From Streptomyces sp. NBC_01429 (GTDB lineage: Bacteria; Actinomycetota; Actinomycetes; Streptomycetales; Streptomycetaceae): a stretch of 64,000 nt of DNA. The stretch covers positions 1,612,001-1,676,000 of the forward strand of contig NZ_CP109599.1 of assembly GCF_036231945.1 (NCBI RefSeq), given 5' to 3'. The translations under genes were made by a program, and so were the position numbers. Shown here in pieces: positions 36,593-46,025 of the stretch. The first letter of the stretch is position 1, and each line of letters opens with the position of its first letter. Below the pieces are notes generated by a model. The model saw only the letters and a list, made by a program, of their open reading frames with translations. It was not told the origin of the DNA and did not search any database.

Positions 36593-37564
36593 TCAGTCCT
36601 CCTGGCGGAAGAAGCGCAGCTGCGCGACGGATATGACGATCACCAGCGCGAAGAAGACGTAGGAGACGGCCGAGGCGTAGCCCAGCCGGTAGCCGCTGAA
36701 CCCGACGTCGTAGACGTACTCCAGGATGGGACGGGTCGAGCCGTTCGGGCCGCCCTTGGTGAGGATGTAGATCTGGTCGAAGACCTTGAGCGAGGCCAGG
36801 ACCTGGAGCATGGCCACCATCACCGTCGTCCTGCGCAGTTGGGGCAGGGTGATGGACCACAGCCGCCGCCAGGCGCCCGCGCCGTCGATCGCGGCGGCCT
36901 CGTCGAGGGCCTCCGGCAGGGACTGGAGGGCGGCCAGGTAGAGCAGGAAGTTGAAGCCGACCGTCCACCAGACGGTCAGGGCGGCGACGGACCACATGGC
37001 GACCGACTCGTCGGACAGCCAGCCGACGGGCTCCATGCCGAGCGCGCCGAGCAGTTGGTTGCCGAAGCCGACGTCCGGCTGGTAGAGCCACAGCCATATG
37101 GCGGTCACCACGGTGACGGGCAGCAGATAGGGCGCGAAGAACGCCAGGCGCCACACCCACTGGCCGGCCAGTCCGCTGTGCACCAGCAGCGCCATCGCCA
37201 GTGAGCCCAGCACCAGAGGGACGCACGAGATGAGGGTGAAGAAGACCGTGTTGCCCAGGCTGCGCCAGACGTCGGGGTCACCGAACGCCTCGGCGTAGTT
37301 GGCGAAGCCGACGAAGGACGTGTCGCGCAGGGCGAGCGAGCTGTCGGTGAGGCTCATCCACAGGCCGTGGAAGACGGGCCACACCAGGAAGAGGCCGAAG
37401 AGCACCAGGAAGGGCAGGACGAAGAGCAGGCCGTTGCTCCGGCCGGCGGCGCTCTTGTCGCGGAAGGGGAGCCGGTCCCGGAGGGGCGGCCTGTCCGGGA
37501 GGGAGGTGGACGGCGGCGACGCGCTGGTGGGCGCGCCGGCACCGGTGGGTGCGGTGGTTGTCAC
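36593..37564 (-). CDS. ABC sugar importer, inner-membrane permease 1 (MalF type)
   Basis: This is a 323-aa permease with about six transmembrane segments after a Pro-rich N-terminal tail. The EAA loop is LPEALDEAAAIDGAGAWRRL. It is transcribed after the lipoprotein gene (23-bp gap) and before permease 2 (2-bp gap), in one operon. Confidence 0.9.
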   Translation of the reverse strand: MTTTAPTGAGAPTSASPPSTSLPDRPPLRDRLPFRDKSAAGRSNGLLFVLPFLVLFGLFLVWPVFHGLWMSLTDSSLALRDTSFVGFANYAEAFGDPDVWRSLGNTVFFTLISCVPLVLGSLAMALLVHSGLAGQWVWRLAFFAPYLLPVTVVTAIWLWLYQPDVGFGNQLLGALGMEPVGWLSDESVAMWSVAALTVWWTVGFNFLLYLAALQSLPEALDEAAAIDGAGAWRRLWSITLPQLRRTTVMVAMLQVLASLKVFDQIYILTKGGPNGSTRPILEYVYDVGFSGYRLGYASAVSYVFFALVIVISVAQLRFFRQED

Positions 37565-37587
37565 GTGAGTAGCTCCTTGTGCTCCGG

Positions 37588-38964
37588 TCAGGCCACCGGG
37601 TTGGGCTGCCGCAGCAGCGTGTCCGCCTCACGGACCATCTGCCGCACCGCCTTCTCGGCCGAGGTGTTGCCGAGCAGCGCCGACTGGAGCGGCTGGCACA
37701 TGCGGTTCTGGAAGTTCGAGGCGGCTCCGGCGAACCAGTTCGGCGGATCGAGCACCGCCACCTTGCCCGCGTCGGCGTAGGACGACTGGGGGTCGAGCGC
37801 CGCGTACGCGGGACGGGCCAGGACGGGCTGGTACGCGGGGATGTGCCCGGCACTCGCCCAGGTCAGGCTCTGTTTGATCATCTGCGCGACGTACCGGTGC
37901 GCCTCGCGCCGGCGTGCCGGGTCGGGATCGGACTGATGCGGCAGGACGAAGCTGTGGGAGTCGGTGTAGACGGCGGGACGGTCGAAGACCTGCGGGAAGG
38001 GGGCGGCGCCCAGGCTGATGCCCGACTTCCGCAGGGCGGGCAGCTCCCACTCGCCGAGCATGGCCATACCGCCGCGGCCGCCCATGAACGCGGCCATCGC
38101 GCCGTTGTAGTCGAGGTTGTTGGGGTTGGTCCTGCCGTCGAAGAGCCGCTGCATGAACGACACGACCCGGACGGCGGCGTCGGTGTCGATCTCGGCGGGA
38201 CCGCCCTCGGGCAGGGTGAAGGCGGCGCCGGTCTGGGCGTAGAGGGCGGCGAACTGCCGCCAGCTCTGGGCGGTGTCGGTGACATGGCCGAAGAGGATGC
38301 CCGAGCCGCCGGTGGCATCCGCGAGGGCCTTTCCGGCGCCCAGCAGGGCCTCGGGGGAACCCATCGGGGCGAGTTCGCCGGAGGGGTCGAGGAGTCCGGC
38401 CTTGTCCGCGGCGTCACGGTCGTAGAAGACGATGAAGGGGTGGACGTCCAGCGGGATCGCGTAGACGGTTCCCTCGTACTGCGTCCGCTTCCAGACCGCG
38501 GGGGTGAAGTCGGCCTCGCCGCAGCCGAATTCGGCGAGCACGTCCAGGTCGAAGGGGTCCAGCAGCCCGCCGGGGGCGTATCCGGCCAGCCGGGAGAGGT
38601 GGAGGACGGCCACATCGGACGCCCGGCCGCCGGCGGCCGACATGGCGAGCTTGGTGTAGTAGGACGGGCCCCAGTCCAGAATGGTGCGGTCGACGGTGAA
38701 GCCGTCGCGGGCGGTGGAGACGGCCTTGATCATGTCGTTCATCAGGATGCCGTCGCCGCCCTGGAAGAGGTCCCAGACGCGGAGGGCGGAGGCGTCCGAC
38801 GACGACGCGGCGGGCGAGGCGCAGCCGGTCAGCGGACCGGAGGCGAGCAGCGCCGCGCCGGCCCCGGCCATGCCGTAGCGCAGCAGCCCGCGGCGGCTGA
38901 CCCCCGCGGCCGGCGGGGGCGTGGACGCGGGCCGCGGCCCCGGAGCGGGTGGAGAAGAACTCAT
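37588..38964 (-). CDS. ABC sugar importer, substrate-binding lipoprotein
   Basis: This is a 458-aa extracellular solute-binding protein (family 1). Its signal has both a twin-Arg (SRRGLL) and a lipobox (LTGCAS), so it is likely a Tat-exported lipoprotein. The mature part has the typical ALRVWDLFQGGDG start and later IPLDVHPFIVFYD. The ATG at 38964 lies 16 codons before the twin-Arg. It is the first gene of the importer operon and is under operator 4, divergent from the LacI gene. Confidence 0.88.
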   Translation of the reverse strand: MSSSPPAPGPRPASTPPPAAGVSRRGLLRYGMAGAGAALLASGPLTGCASPAASSSDASALRVWDLFQGGDGILMNDMIKAVSTARDGFTVDRTILDWGPSYYTKLAMSAAGGRASDVAVLHLSRLAGYAPGGLLDPFDLDVLAEFGCGEADFTPAVWKRTQYEGTVYAIPLDVHPFIVFYDRDAADKAGLLDPSGELAPMGSPEALLGAGKALADATGGSGILFGHVTDTAQSWRQFAALYAQTGAAFTLPEGGPAEIDTDAAVRVVSFMQRLFDGRTNPNNLDYNGAMAAFMGGRGGMAMLGEWELPALRKSGISLGAAPFPQVFDRPAVYTDSHSFVLPHQSDPDPARRREAHRYVAQMIKQSLTWASAGHIPAYQPVLARPAYAALDPQSSYADAGKVAVLDPPNWFAGAASNFQNRMCQPLQSALLGNTSAEKAVRQMVREADTLLRQPNPVA

Positions 38965-39087
38965 CACGGACCTTTCGACGGCCGGTCGACTCTGCCGGTT
39001 GACGGCGGCCACCGGCACGGACGACCGGTGGCGGCCCATCACCGAGAGTGATGGGCACCGCTCCGGCGACCGGCGCGGTGCCATGTT

Positions 39088-39114
39088 TTTACAACGATGT
39101 ACATCGGCTGTAAA
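39088..39114. promoter_or_regulatory. LacI-type operator 4 (divergent importer/regulator promoter)
   Basis: TACAACGATGTA (39090-39101) differs from the TACATCGATGTA core by one base. An overlapping half-site TACATCG-GC-TGTA follows. The site lies between the importer operon and the LacI gene, so the regulator probably controls both itself and the importer. Confidence 0.65.
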
Positions 39115-39239
39115 GAGGTGTGGCAAGGTCTGTTGTACGGCGGCACGGCCGGTCCGTCGCCGGGCCCGGCCCGCGTCCGCGCGGCCCCCCGGTCCGGGTA
39201 CGGCATAGACTCGGCGGTGCACGGGAGCAGGGGGACACG

Positions 39240-40295
39240 GTGGTGGCACGACCCAGGATCAAGGACGTCGCACGGCATGCGGGCGTGTCGGAGAAGACCG
39301 TCTCGAACGTGATCAACGACTACGTCCATGTCTCCGACCGGACCCGGCGCGTGGTCCGTGAGGCCATCGACCATCTCGGCTACCGGGTGAACCTGGCCGG
39401 CCGCCATCTGCGCACCGGGCGCAGCGGGGTCATCGCCCTGGTCGTACCGGAGCTGGACGTCCCGTACTTCGCCGAGCTGGCCCGGCATGTGATCCGCGCG
39501 GCCGAGCAGTGCTCACTGACCGTGCTGGTCCACCAGTCCGGCGGGGAGCGCCTCCACGAGCTGGCGGCGCTGTCGGGGTTCGGCTCCGACTTCGTCGACG
39601 GTGTCATCCTCAGCCCGCTCGCCCTGACCTCCGACGATCTGCGCGAACACGCGGGGTCGCCGCCGACGGTCCTGCTGGGCGAGCTGCTGGAGGAGGGGGC
39701 GGACCACGTGGCGATCGACAACGAGCGCGCCGCGCGCGAGGCCACCGAGCATCTGATCGCCCGCGGGCACCGCGACATCCTGGTCATCGGGGGCCGGGAC
39801 GAGCCGGGGCTGGGCACCGCGGAGGCGCGCACCCGCGGATACCGCGCGGCCCTGTCGGCGGCGGGCATCGCCTACGACGCGGCGGCACTGCTCCCCGTGG
39901 CGGCCTTCCGGATGCCCGACGGGGCCGCGGCGGCGGCCCGCGCGCTGACCGGCGGCGCCCGCCCCGACGCGCTGCTGTGCCTCAACGACCAGCTGGCCCT
40001 GGGGGCGTTGCGCGCGCTGCACGAGCACGGGGTGCGTGTGCCCGAGGACATCGCCGTGATGGGCTTCGACGATGTGGAGGGCGGCCGGTACAGCGTTCCG
40101 ACGCTGAGCACCGTGGCGCCCGACAAGGGAGCGGTGGCCACGGCCGCCGTGCATCTGCTGCGGCACCGCATCGACGAGGTGAACCGGCCGCGCGACGGGG
40201 CGGACGCGACGGCGGCGGCGCCCCTGTCACCGCAGGACCGCGTCGTGGCGCACCGTCTGGTCCTGCGGGAGAGCACCGAGGGCGCGCGGCACTGA
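39240..40295 (+). CDS. LacI-family transcriptional regulator
   Basis: This is a 351-aa repressor. The N-terminal helix-turn-helix has IKDVARHAGVSEKTVSNVI and a hinge HLRTGRSGVIALVVPELDVP. The sugar-binding domain runs to about 340 (PDALLCLNDQLALGALRAL, EDIAVMGFDD). Two GTG codons at 39240 and 39243 are both possible; a GGGGGA lies upstream. It probably binds the TACATCGATGTA sites and releases on an imported sugar. The locus has no second regulator. Confidence 0.88.
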   Translation: MVARPRIKDVARHAGVSEKTVSNVINDYVHVSDRTRRVVREAIDHLGYRVNLAGRHLRTGRSGVIALVVPELDVPYFAELARHVIRAAEQCSLTVLVHQSGGERLHELAALSGFGSDFVDGVILSPLALTSDDLREHAGSPPTVLLGELLEEGADHVAIDNERAAREATEHLIARGHRDILVIGGRDEPGLGTAEARTRGYRAALSAAGIAYDAAALLPVAAFRMPDGAAAAARALTGGARPDALLCLNDQLALGALRALHEHGVRVPEDIAVMGFDDVEGGRYSVPTLSTVAPDKGAVATAAVHLLRHRIDEVNRPRDGADATAAAPLSPQDRVVAHRLVLRESTEGARH

Positions 40296-40354
40296 TCGGT
40301 ACGGGAGCGCGCGGGCCGGGTACGGCGGTGCGCGCCCCCGGCGTCACCGCACAC

Positions 40355-40397
40355 GGCCGCGCCCGGGGAACGTGGTGTACGTTCCCCGGGCGCGGCC
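40355..40397. terminator. strong bidirectional terminator
   Basis: A 19-bp perfect stem (40355-40373 with 40379-40397) and a 5-nt loop lie between the convergent LacI and subtilisin genes. Confidence 0.85.
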
Positions 40398-40439
40398 GAC
40401 CCGGTGACAGCCGGTGCTGGTGCCGGTGGGCGATGTGGA

Positions 40440-43400
40440 CTACTTGAGCAGGTACGCCTTGACGACGGTGACGTCGTAGGTGTTGCCGCTCTTGTCCGTG
40501 AGCTTCGCCTTGAGGGAGACCGACGTGGCCTTCTTCGGGTGGCTCAGGGACAGCGTCCGCTTGCCCTTCTTGGTGGTGACGGGCGCCTTGGACCACTTCT
40601 TGCCGCCGTCGTAGGAGACCTGCACGGCGAGCGACTTGAAGTTCTTCGCCGCCGGGCCCTGGACGGTCAGCGGGACCGTGAGCTTCTTGCCCGGCTTGGC
40701 GGTGCTCGCCTGGCTCAGCTTCGGGGCGAAGCGGACCGTCGAGACGGGCAGGTTCACGATCTTGTCAGCCGCGGGCTTCTTCGACGTGAACGTCCAGGCC
40801 GCGACGAGGCGGGTGGTGACACCGGCGACCGCGGTGGAGCGGGTCGCGTCCGTACTGACCTTGAACTTCGCGGACTTGGCGGGAAGGGCGTCGGTGTACA
40901 GGCAGAGCGGGCCCTTCTCGCTGACGACGTTCTTGCCGCCGACGGTGAGCACGGACTGCTGCTTGGACGCCTTCGAGAAGCCGAGGTGACCGGCGCCGTC
41001 GGCGAACCCGGCGATGCAGGCGACCATTTCGTTGCCGAGCCGCTGGACACCGCTCTCTCCGCCGACCTTCGGGCTGAACACGCCGACGTTGTACGTCTGC
41101 GTGTACGTCTTCTTCGCCGTGTAGGTCTTCAACGACGGCTGCGTCAGCGAGACTTCGCTGGACGTTCCCCGGCTGTCGAGCTGGTCGACGTCGAACGACC
41201 ACGTGTAGCCCTTGGGCGTGGAGACGTAGGTCTTGGCCGTACCGGGCAGGGCGAACGGGTCGGTCAGCGTACCGATCCCGAACATCTTGGACGGCGCGAC
41301 CCAGAACGGGCTGACAGCGGCCTTGCGGTTCTTGGCGGAGGAGCCGATCTTGAGGTTCACCAGGGCGAGTTCACTCTTGGCGGCCTTGTGGGTGAACCCG
41401 GTGTAGAACGAACCCGTGCGGTGGTAGAGCAGGTTGTAGCTGGTGCTGCCCTTCTGCCAGGTGCCACCGGCCTGCGCGCTGAAGAGCTTCGCCGGGACCG
41501 ACGGGCCGACCTGGCCGACGCGGAACCCCTTGAAGGAGTCCAGCAGCCAGGTGCTGCTGTAACCGCCGTTCGACGAGTTGAGGTCGAAGTTCACGTACGA
41601 GTCGAGGAGCCTGGCGGATTCCGGCGCGGTGATGCTGACCGGCTTCGCCTTGCGGGCGTCGAGAGCGACCGTGGCGTTCTTGGTCACGTCCAGCTTCGGC
41701 TGGACCATCCAGGCGAAGTCCGGGTCGGCCTTCCCGTTGGGGGTCTGCACCTGTCCCTCGACGAGGTACGAGCCCTTCGGGACCCGGATCCTGGCGATAC
41801 CGTCGCTCTTGGTGGCGGTCACGTCCTTCCAGGAGCCGGCGCTGTGACCGTAGAGCGTGGCGGCCGACCGGGAGGGCTTGCCCTTGGCGTCGATGAACTT
41901 CACCGTGAGGTCGTACGACTCGACCTCGCGGACGGCGCCGAAGGTCGTACGGACGCCCTGGCCGTCGGCGGCGGACCGGGCGACGACCGTGCCGCTGAAG
42001 GCGCCGTCCTGGCTGCCCACGCCGGTGTTCGCTGTGAGGTCGACGCTCACCGTACCGCCGGCGGGGACGGTGACCTGGTTCGCGCCGAGAGTGAAGAAGC
42101 CGGCCGGGGCCGCCTTGCCCTTGGGGCCGGTGGTCTCCAGCGACAGATCGAGGGTGACGTCCCGCGTACCGCTGTTGCTGTACGTGATCTTCTCGGTGAC
42201 CGGCTTGTCGTCGGTGTGCGGCCACTGCTGGGTGCCGAAGTTCACCGAGGTCTGCTCGCTGACGACGGTCTGGGTGATCGCCTTCGTCAGGTCGACGCGA
42301 CCGGTGCCCTGCTGGTAAGGGGTCAGCCCCGAGCCGGACTTGGCCGAGGAGGTCAGCGCCTGCTTGATCCGCGCACCGGTCCAGTCCGGGTGCTCCTGGG
42401 CGAGGATCGCGGCGGCGCCCGCGACGTGCGGGGTCGCCATCGACGTACCGGACATCGCCACGTAGCCGTCGGCGGCCGGGTCACCGATGACGCCCTTGGC
42501 GGCCTTCGCGGCGACGATGTCCACGCCGGGCGCGGTGATGTCGGGCTTCAGCGAGCCGTCGGCCGTCGGGCCCACGCTGGAGAAGTCGGCGATCCGGTCC
42601 GAGCTGTCGACCGCGCCCACGGTGAGGGCCGAGGCGGCGCTGCCGGGGGAACCGATGGTCCCCGCGTCCGGCCCCTCGTTGCCCGCGGCGATGACGAAGA
42701 GGATGTTCTTCTCGGCGGAGAGCTTGTCGACCGCCGCCTCCAGCGGATCGGTCTCCGCGGTGTCCTGGCCGCCGAGGCTCAGGTTGGCGATCCGCGCGCC
42801 CTGGTCGGCGGCCCACTGCATGCCCGCGATGATGCCGGAGTCGTCGCCCCAGCCGTTGTCGTCGAGGACCTTGCCGTCGAGGACCTTCGCGCCGGGCGCG
42901 ACTCCCTTGTACTTCCCGCCCGACTTCGCGCCGGAACCGGCCGCGATCGACGCGACGTGCGTGCCGTGACCGACATGGTCGACGGTGTTGCCCGAGCCGG
43001 AGAAGTCCTTCTGCGCGATCTCGACGCCCTTGAGATCCGGATGCGTCTGATCGACCCCGGTGTCCAGCACGGCGATCTTCACGCCCGTACCGTCGTACCC
43101 GGCCTGCCAGGCGGTCGGCGCGCCGATCTGCGGCACGCTCTTGTCGAGCGCGGCCCGGCGCTTGCCGTCCAGCCACACCCTGGCGATACCGGGGGCGGCC
43201 TCGCGGCTCTCGCTCCGCGGGTCGCCGGGCGCGGTGAGCGCCTCCCAGACGTCCGCCGCGTCCTCCTTGGGCGCCGTGAGCGCCTCACCCCGGACGGCGG
43301 GCAGCACGCGGCGCACCGAGACATCCGCGCCGGCGATGGCAGTCTTCGCCCGCGCCTTGCGGTCCGTGTCCTTCTCGTACGACACGATCAGCGGGAGCGT

Positions 43401-43856
43401 CGCCCGGTGCGCGTCGTCGTACTCGGCCTTGAGCAGGCCCGTCACATTGAACAGCCGCCGGTCCAGCTTCCCCTGGGCGACCAGCTCCGCGGCGTCGGCC
43501 GGCAGGACGTACACCTGGCCCGCGACGCGGTTCACCTTCATCCGGACGCCTTCGCGGCCCTTGGCGGGCTGTACCCGCGTCACCCGGCCCGTGGCGTCGA
43601 CCCGTACCTGATCGCCGGTGATCAGCGTGACCACGGACGTGGCGCTCTCCGCCTGACGCGTCTTCGCCGCGAACGCCCGGAAGGATCCGGTCCCGTCCGC
43701 GGCGGCGGCGGATGTGGCGCCCGAGGCGGCCCCGGACGTGAGCCCGGCTATGAGCAGCGCGGCGACCATGGCCGCACCGGCTCTTCTTCTGTCAGTGAGC
43801 AAATCTCCCCCAACCCTTGAAGCACCAAATCGAACAAACCCCCGAAGCAAGTGCAT
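40440..43856 (-). CDS. secreted S8 subtilisin-family peptidase, 1,138 aa
   Basis: This is a large secreted serine protease. A signal region (RRRAGAAMVAALLIAGLTSG) and a propeptide of about 190 residues come first. The S8 catalytic domain has Asp265 (VLDTGVD), His300 (GHGTHVA) and Ser472 (SGTSMATPH). A long C-terminal part of beta-sandwich modules follows and ends in a Lys-rich stretch. The start is uncertain: the ATG at 43856 gives 21 residues before the basic part of the signal. The enzyme presumably degrades proteins outside the cell for nutrition or during differentiation. It is divergent from the Flp-like gene. Confidence 0.88.
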   Translation of the reverse strand: MHLLRGFVRFGASRVGGDLLTDRRRAGAAMVAALLIAGLTSGAASGATSAAAADGTGSFRAFAAKTRQAESATSVVTLITGDQVRVDATGRVTRVQPAKGREGVRMKVNRVAGQVYVLPADAAELVAQGKLDRRLFNVTGLLKAEYDDAHRATLPLIVSYEKDTDRKARAKTAIAGADVSVRRVLPAVRGEALTAPKEDAADVWEALTAPGDPRSESREAAPGIARVWLDGKRRAALDKSVPQIGAPTAWQAGYDGTGVKIAVLDTGVDQTHPDLKGVEIAQKDFSGSGNTVDHVGHGTHVASIAAGSGAKSGGKYKGVAPGAKVLDGKVLDDNGWGDDSGIIAGMQWAADQGARIANLSLGGQDTAETDPLEAAVDKLSAEKNILFVIAAGNEGPDAGTIGSPGSAASALTVGAVDSSDRIADFSSVGPTADGSLKPDITAPGVDIVAAKAAKGVIGDPAADGYVAMSGTSMATPHVAGAAAILAQEHPDWTGARIKQALTSSAKSGSGLTPYQQGTGRVDLTKAITQTVVSEQTSVNFGTQQWPHTDDKPVTEKITYSNSGTRDVTLDLSLETTGPKGKAAPAGFFTLGANQVTVPAGGTVSVDLTANTGVGSQDGAFSGTVVARSAADGQGVRTTFGAVREVESYDLTVKFIDAKGKPSRSAATLYGHSAGSWKDVTATKSDGIARIRVPKGSYLVEGQVQTPNGKADPDFAWMVQPKLDVTKNATVALDARKAKPVSITAPESARLLDSYVNFDLNSSNGGYSSTWLLDSFKGFRVGQVGPSVPAKLFSAQAGGTWQKGSTSYNLLYHRTGSFYTGFTHKAAKSELALVNLKIGSSAKNRKAAVSPFWVAPSKMFGIGTLTDPFALPGTAKTYVSTPKGYTWSFDVDQLDSRGTSSEVSLTQPSLKTYTAKKTYTQTYNVGVFSPKVGGESGVQRLGNEMVACIAGFADGAGHLGFSKASKQQSVLTVGGKNVVSEKGPLCLYTDALPAKSAKFKVSTDATRSTAVAGVTTRLVAAWTFTSKKPAADKIVNLPVSTVRFAPKLSQASTAKPGKKLTVPLTVQGPAAKNFKSLAVQVSYDGGKKWSKAPVTTKKGKRTLSLSHPKKATSVSLKAKLTDKSGNTYDVTVVKAYLLK

Positions 43857-44046
43857 GGCGAGTATGCACGACACCCGGTACAGACCGGGGCACACCCCCA
43901 CCCGGATCGACCGCATGGACAACCCGCCTCACATCCGGCGCAGTTGGCGTCCAAACCGATCACCGAGGACCACTTCGGACGGCAAGACGGCGTTGGGCCC
44001 CCACCGGTTCACTCGTACGGCGAGCGAATTTGCGCACCGTGTGACT

Positions 44047-44064
44047 TGGGCCCACAACTGGGCC
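44047..44064 (+). promoter_or_regulatory. duplicated promoter motif, copy 1
   Basis: TGGGCCCACAACTGGGCC lies 82 bp before the first Flp-like gene. The same 18-mer with one change lies 85 bp before the second. A TAGGCTGC is also shared between the two promoters. It is a likely activator or sigma-factor site of the pair. Confidence 0.55.
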
Positions 44065-44145
44065 CGTGGACCCTCCTGATGCATCCGCCACGTACCTAGG
44101 CTGCGGCAGCTGAAGGCAGTTGCGACGACGGGACGAGGAGTGCAT

Positions 44146-45783
44146 ATGAGGGCAGCCAGAAGCCTCCCGGCTCGGTGGCAGGCCGGCGGTACGCGTATCT
44201 CCCGGGACCGAGGTGTGGCGGGTACGGAGTACGCGGCGATGATCCTGGTCGTCGCCATGATCATCGCCGCGCTCGTGGGACTCTCCGTCCCGCAGGACGA
44301 GGCCACCGGACTCAAGGCCGCCGTCTGCCGGGTCATCCATCCCCTGGACGGCGCCGACGCCTGCGCCGACGGTGACTACCGGGATCCGGACGAGCCGTAC
44401 GACCCCGACAACCCCAGGGACGTGCCGGACGTACCCGAGAACGATCCCTTCGAGCCGGCCAAGTGCCTGCTGTCCGAGGACCAGACGAAGACCACCGTCG
44501 TCGTCCAGATCCTCTTCATCAAGATCAGTGGGTCCGAGACGGTCAAGATCCAGCAGTGGTCGGACGGCACCGTCACCATGGAGCGCATGTCCGAAGTCGG
44601 TGGCGGTGTCACCGCCAGCATCTCGGCGGGTATCCCCGGGCTCAAGGACTGGGGCGGCAGCGCCTCCCTCAGCGGCAGCTACATGAAGGGCAGCGGCAGC
44701 GGCGGGCAGTGGGTCTTCGACAAGAACAAGAGCGACGACCCGCAGGCCGACCTGGAGGCCAACCTGGCGGACGCCAAGAAGTTCGCCGACTTCCTCAAGG
44801 ACGTCCAGGACTGCAACAACCGGCCGGGGCGGTCCGAACTCCAGATGATCTGCGGCTACCACGCCAACAAGAAGAAGGGTGACCTGGACCCCGACCGGGC
44901 CCCGGACGTCGACATCACCAAGACCACCACCGAGCTGTCCGGCGGGCTGAGCCTCGGCAAGTCCTTCACCAAGGGCAAGGGCGACGACAAGAAGGACCTC
45001 GGCTCCATCTCCACCGACCTCCTCTCCGCCTCGATGACCGAGGACGTCGTCGTCATGCGGACCAAGACCGGCTCGGACGCGGGCAAGGTCACCTTCGTCT
45101 ACACCTTCTCCGTCGGCGGCCAGGGCGGCGAGGGAGTCCAGGGCAAGGGCAGCAAGATGCAGCAGGTCGCCGTCACCTACGACGCCGCCGCCTTCGACGA
45201 GGAGGAGAAGAACGGCGACCCCCACCACCCCCAGAAGATGACCATCACCACCAGCGAGGAGGTGGGTGACGGCGGCGGCATCAAGGTGGGCGCGGGAGCC
45301 AACGCAGGCCCGGTCACCATCGACGTCGGCGGTGGCGGTGGCACCATCCACTCGACCATCCACACCGAGACCGCCGAACTGCCCCTCGACAACGACGGCG
45401 ACAGCACCCTGGTCGAGGACTGGCTGCGCGGCCGCGGCGACTTCCCCGCCAGCGACGCCCTGCCCAACCCCTCCGACGCGACCAAGCCGCTCACCGACGA
45501 CGCGGGCCCCCTCGAAACACTCCTCCACGACAAGGCCAAGCTCTCCCGGCTCGACTACGAGGCCAACACCGACTGGTGGAACGCCTCGCTCGGCATCGGC
45601 TTCGGCATCTCGGCGGGTCAGGTCACCATGGGCTTCAAGCTCTTCGGCATCGACATCACCCACGAGGAGAAGAACCAGACCATCACCGGCGACCCGACCT
45701 ACGCCACCGGGCCGCAGAAGGGCGGCGGACGCCCCTGGGTCGAGTGGAAGAACTGCACCCGGACCAAGCCCATTCCGACCTGA
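44146..45783 (+). CDS. large protein with Flp-prepilin-type N-terminus (copy 1)
   Basis: This is a 545-aa protein. The N-terminus RDRG-VAGTEYAAMILVVAMI has the class III (Flp/TadE) prepilin signal: Gly23 before the cut, and Glu28-Tyr29 at +5/+6, then a hydrophobic helix. Flp pilins are about 50-70 aa, whereas here a Gly/Asp/Lys-rich globular part of 490 residues follows with no known fold. It contains charged DPDEPYDPDNP and a repeat-like GGGLSLGKSF type region. GAGGAG precedes the ATG at 44146. It is a close paralog of the next gene. A membrane- or pilus-linked surface role is inferred only from the signal. Confidence 0.75.
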   Translation: MRAARSLPARWQAGGTRISRDRGVAGTEYAAMILVVAMIIAALVGLSVPQDEATGLKAAVCRVIHPLDGADACADGDYRDPDEPYDPDNPRDVPDVPENDPFEPAKCLLSEDQTKTTVVVQILFIKISGSETVKIQQWSDGTVTMERMSEVGGGVTASISAGIPGLKDWGGSASLSGSYMKGSGSGGQWVFDKNKSDDPQADLEANLADAKKFADFLKDVQDCNNRPGRSELQMICGYHANKKKGDLDPDRAPDVDITKTTTELSGGLSLGKSFTKGKGDDKKDLGSISTDLLSASMTEDVVVMRTKTGSDAGKVTFVYTFSVGGQGGEGVQGKGSKMQQVAVTYDAAAFDEEEKNGDPHHPQKMTITTSEEVGDGGGIKVGAGANAGPVTIDVGGGGGTIHSTIHTETAELPLDNDGDSTLVEDWLRGRGDFPASDALPNPSDATKPLTDDAGPLETLLHDKAKLSRLDYEANTDWWNASLGIGFGISAGQVTMGFKLFGIDITHEEKNQTITGDPTYATGPQKGGGRPWVEWKNCTRTKPIPT

Positions 45784-45817
45784 TCCCACGGATCCCACTG
45801 ATCCCAGCTCACGTTCC

Positions 45818-45851
45818 GAGGCGCCGGCGGCTTCCACACCGCCGGCGCCTC
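45818..45851 (+). terminator. hairpin terminator after the first Flp-like gene
   Basis: A 13-bp perfect stem (45818-45830 with 45839-45851) and an 8-nt loop lie 35 bp after the stop. The two paralogs are thus separate transcription units. Confidence 0.75.
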
Positions 45852-45923
45852 GCGCCGTTCCGTCGCCTGCGGACCACCCGGCACCGGCCCAACACCCGTC
45901 ACCTGGGCGAACATCCGTCCCAG

Positions 45924-45941
45924 TGGGCCCACATCTGGGCC
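45924..45941 (+). promoter_or_regulatory. duplicated promoter motif, copy 2
   Basis: TGGGCCCACATCTGGGCC matches copy 1 at 17 of 18 positions and lies at nearly the same distance from the start of the second Flp-like gene. Confidence 0.55.
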
Positions 45942-46025
45942 TCAGGGCCCTGCCGATGGGCCCGGGCCCATATCTAGGCTGCTGTCGCTCGGGGGAGTCG
46001 GCGGCTTTGGCAACGAGGAGTTCGA

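Noticed and set aside
40404..43820. Plus-strand frame antisense to the subtilisin
   Set aside because: The minus strand carries a full catalytic triad and signal peptide; the plus-strand translation is low-complexity.
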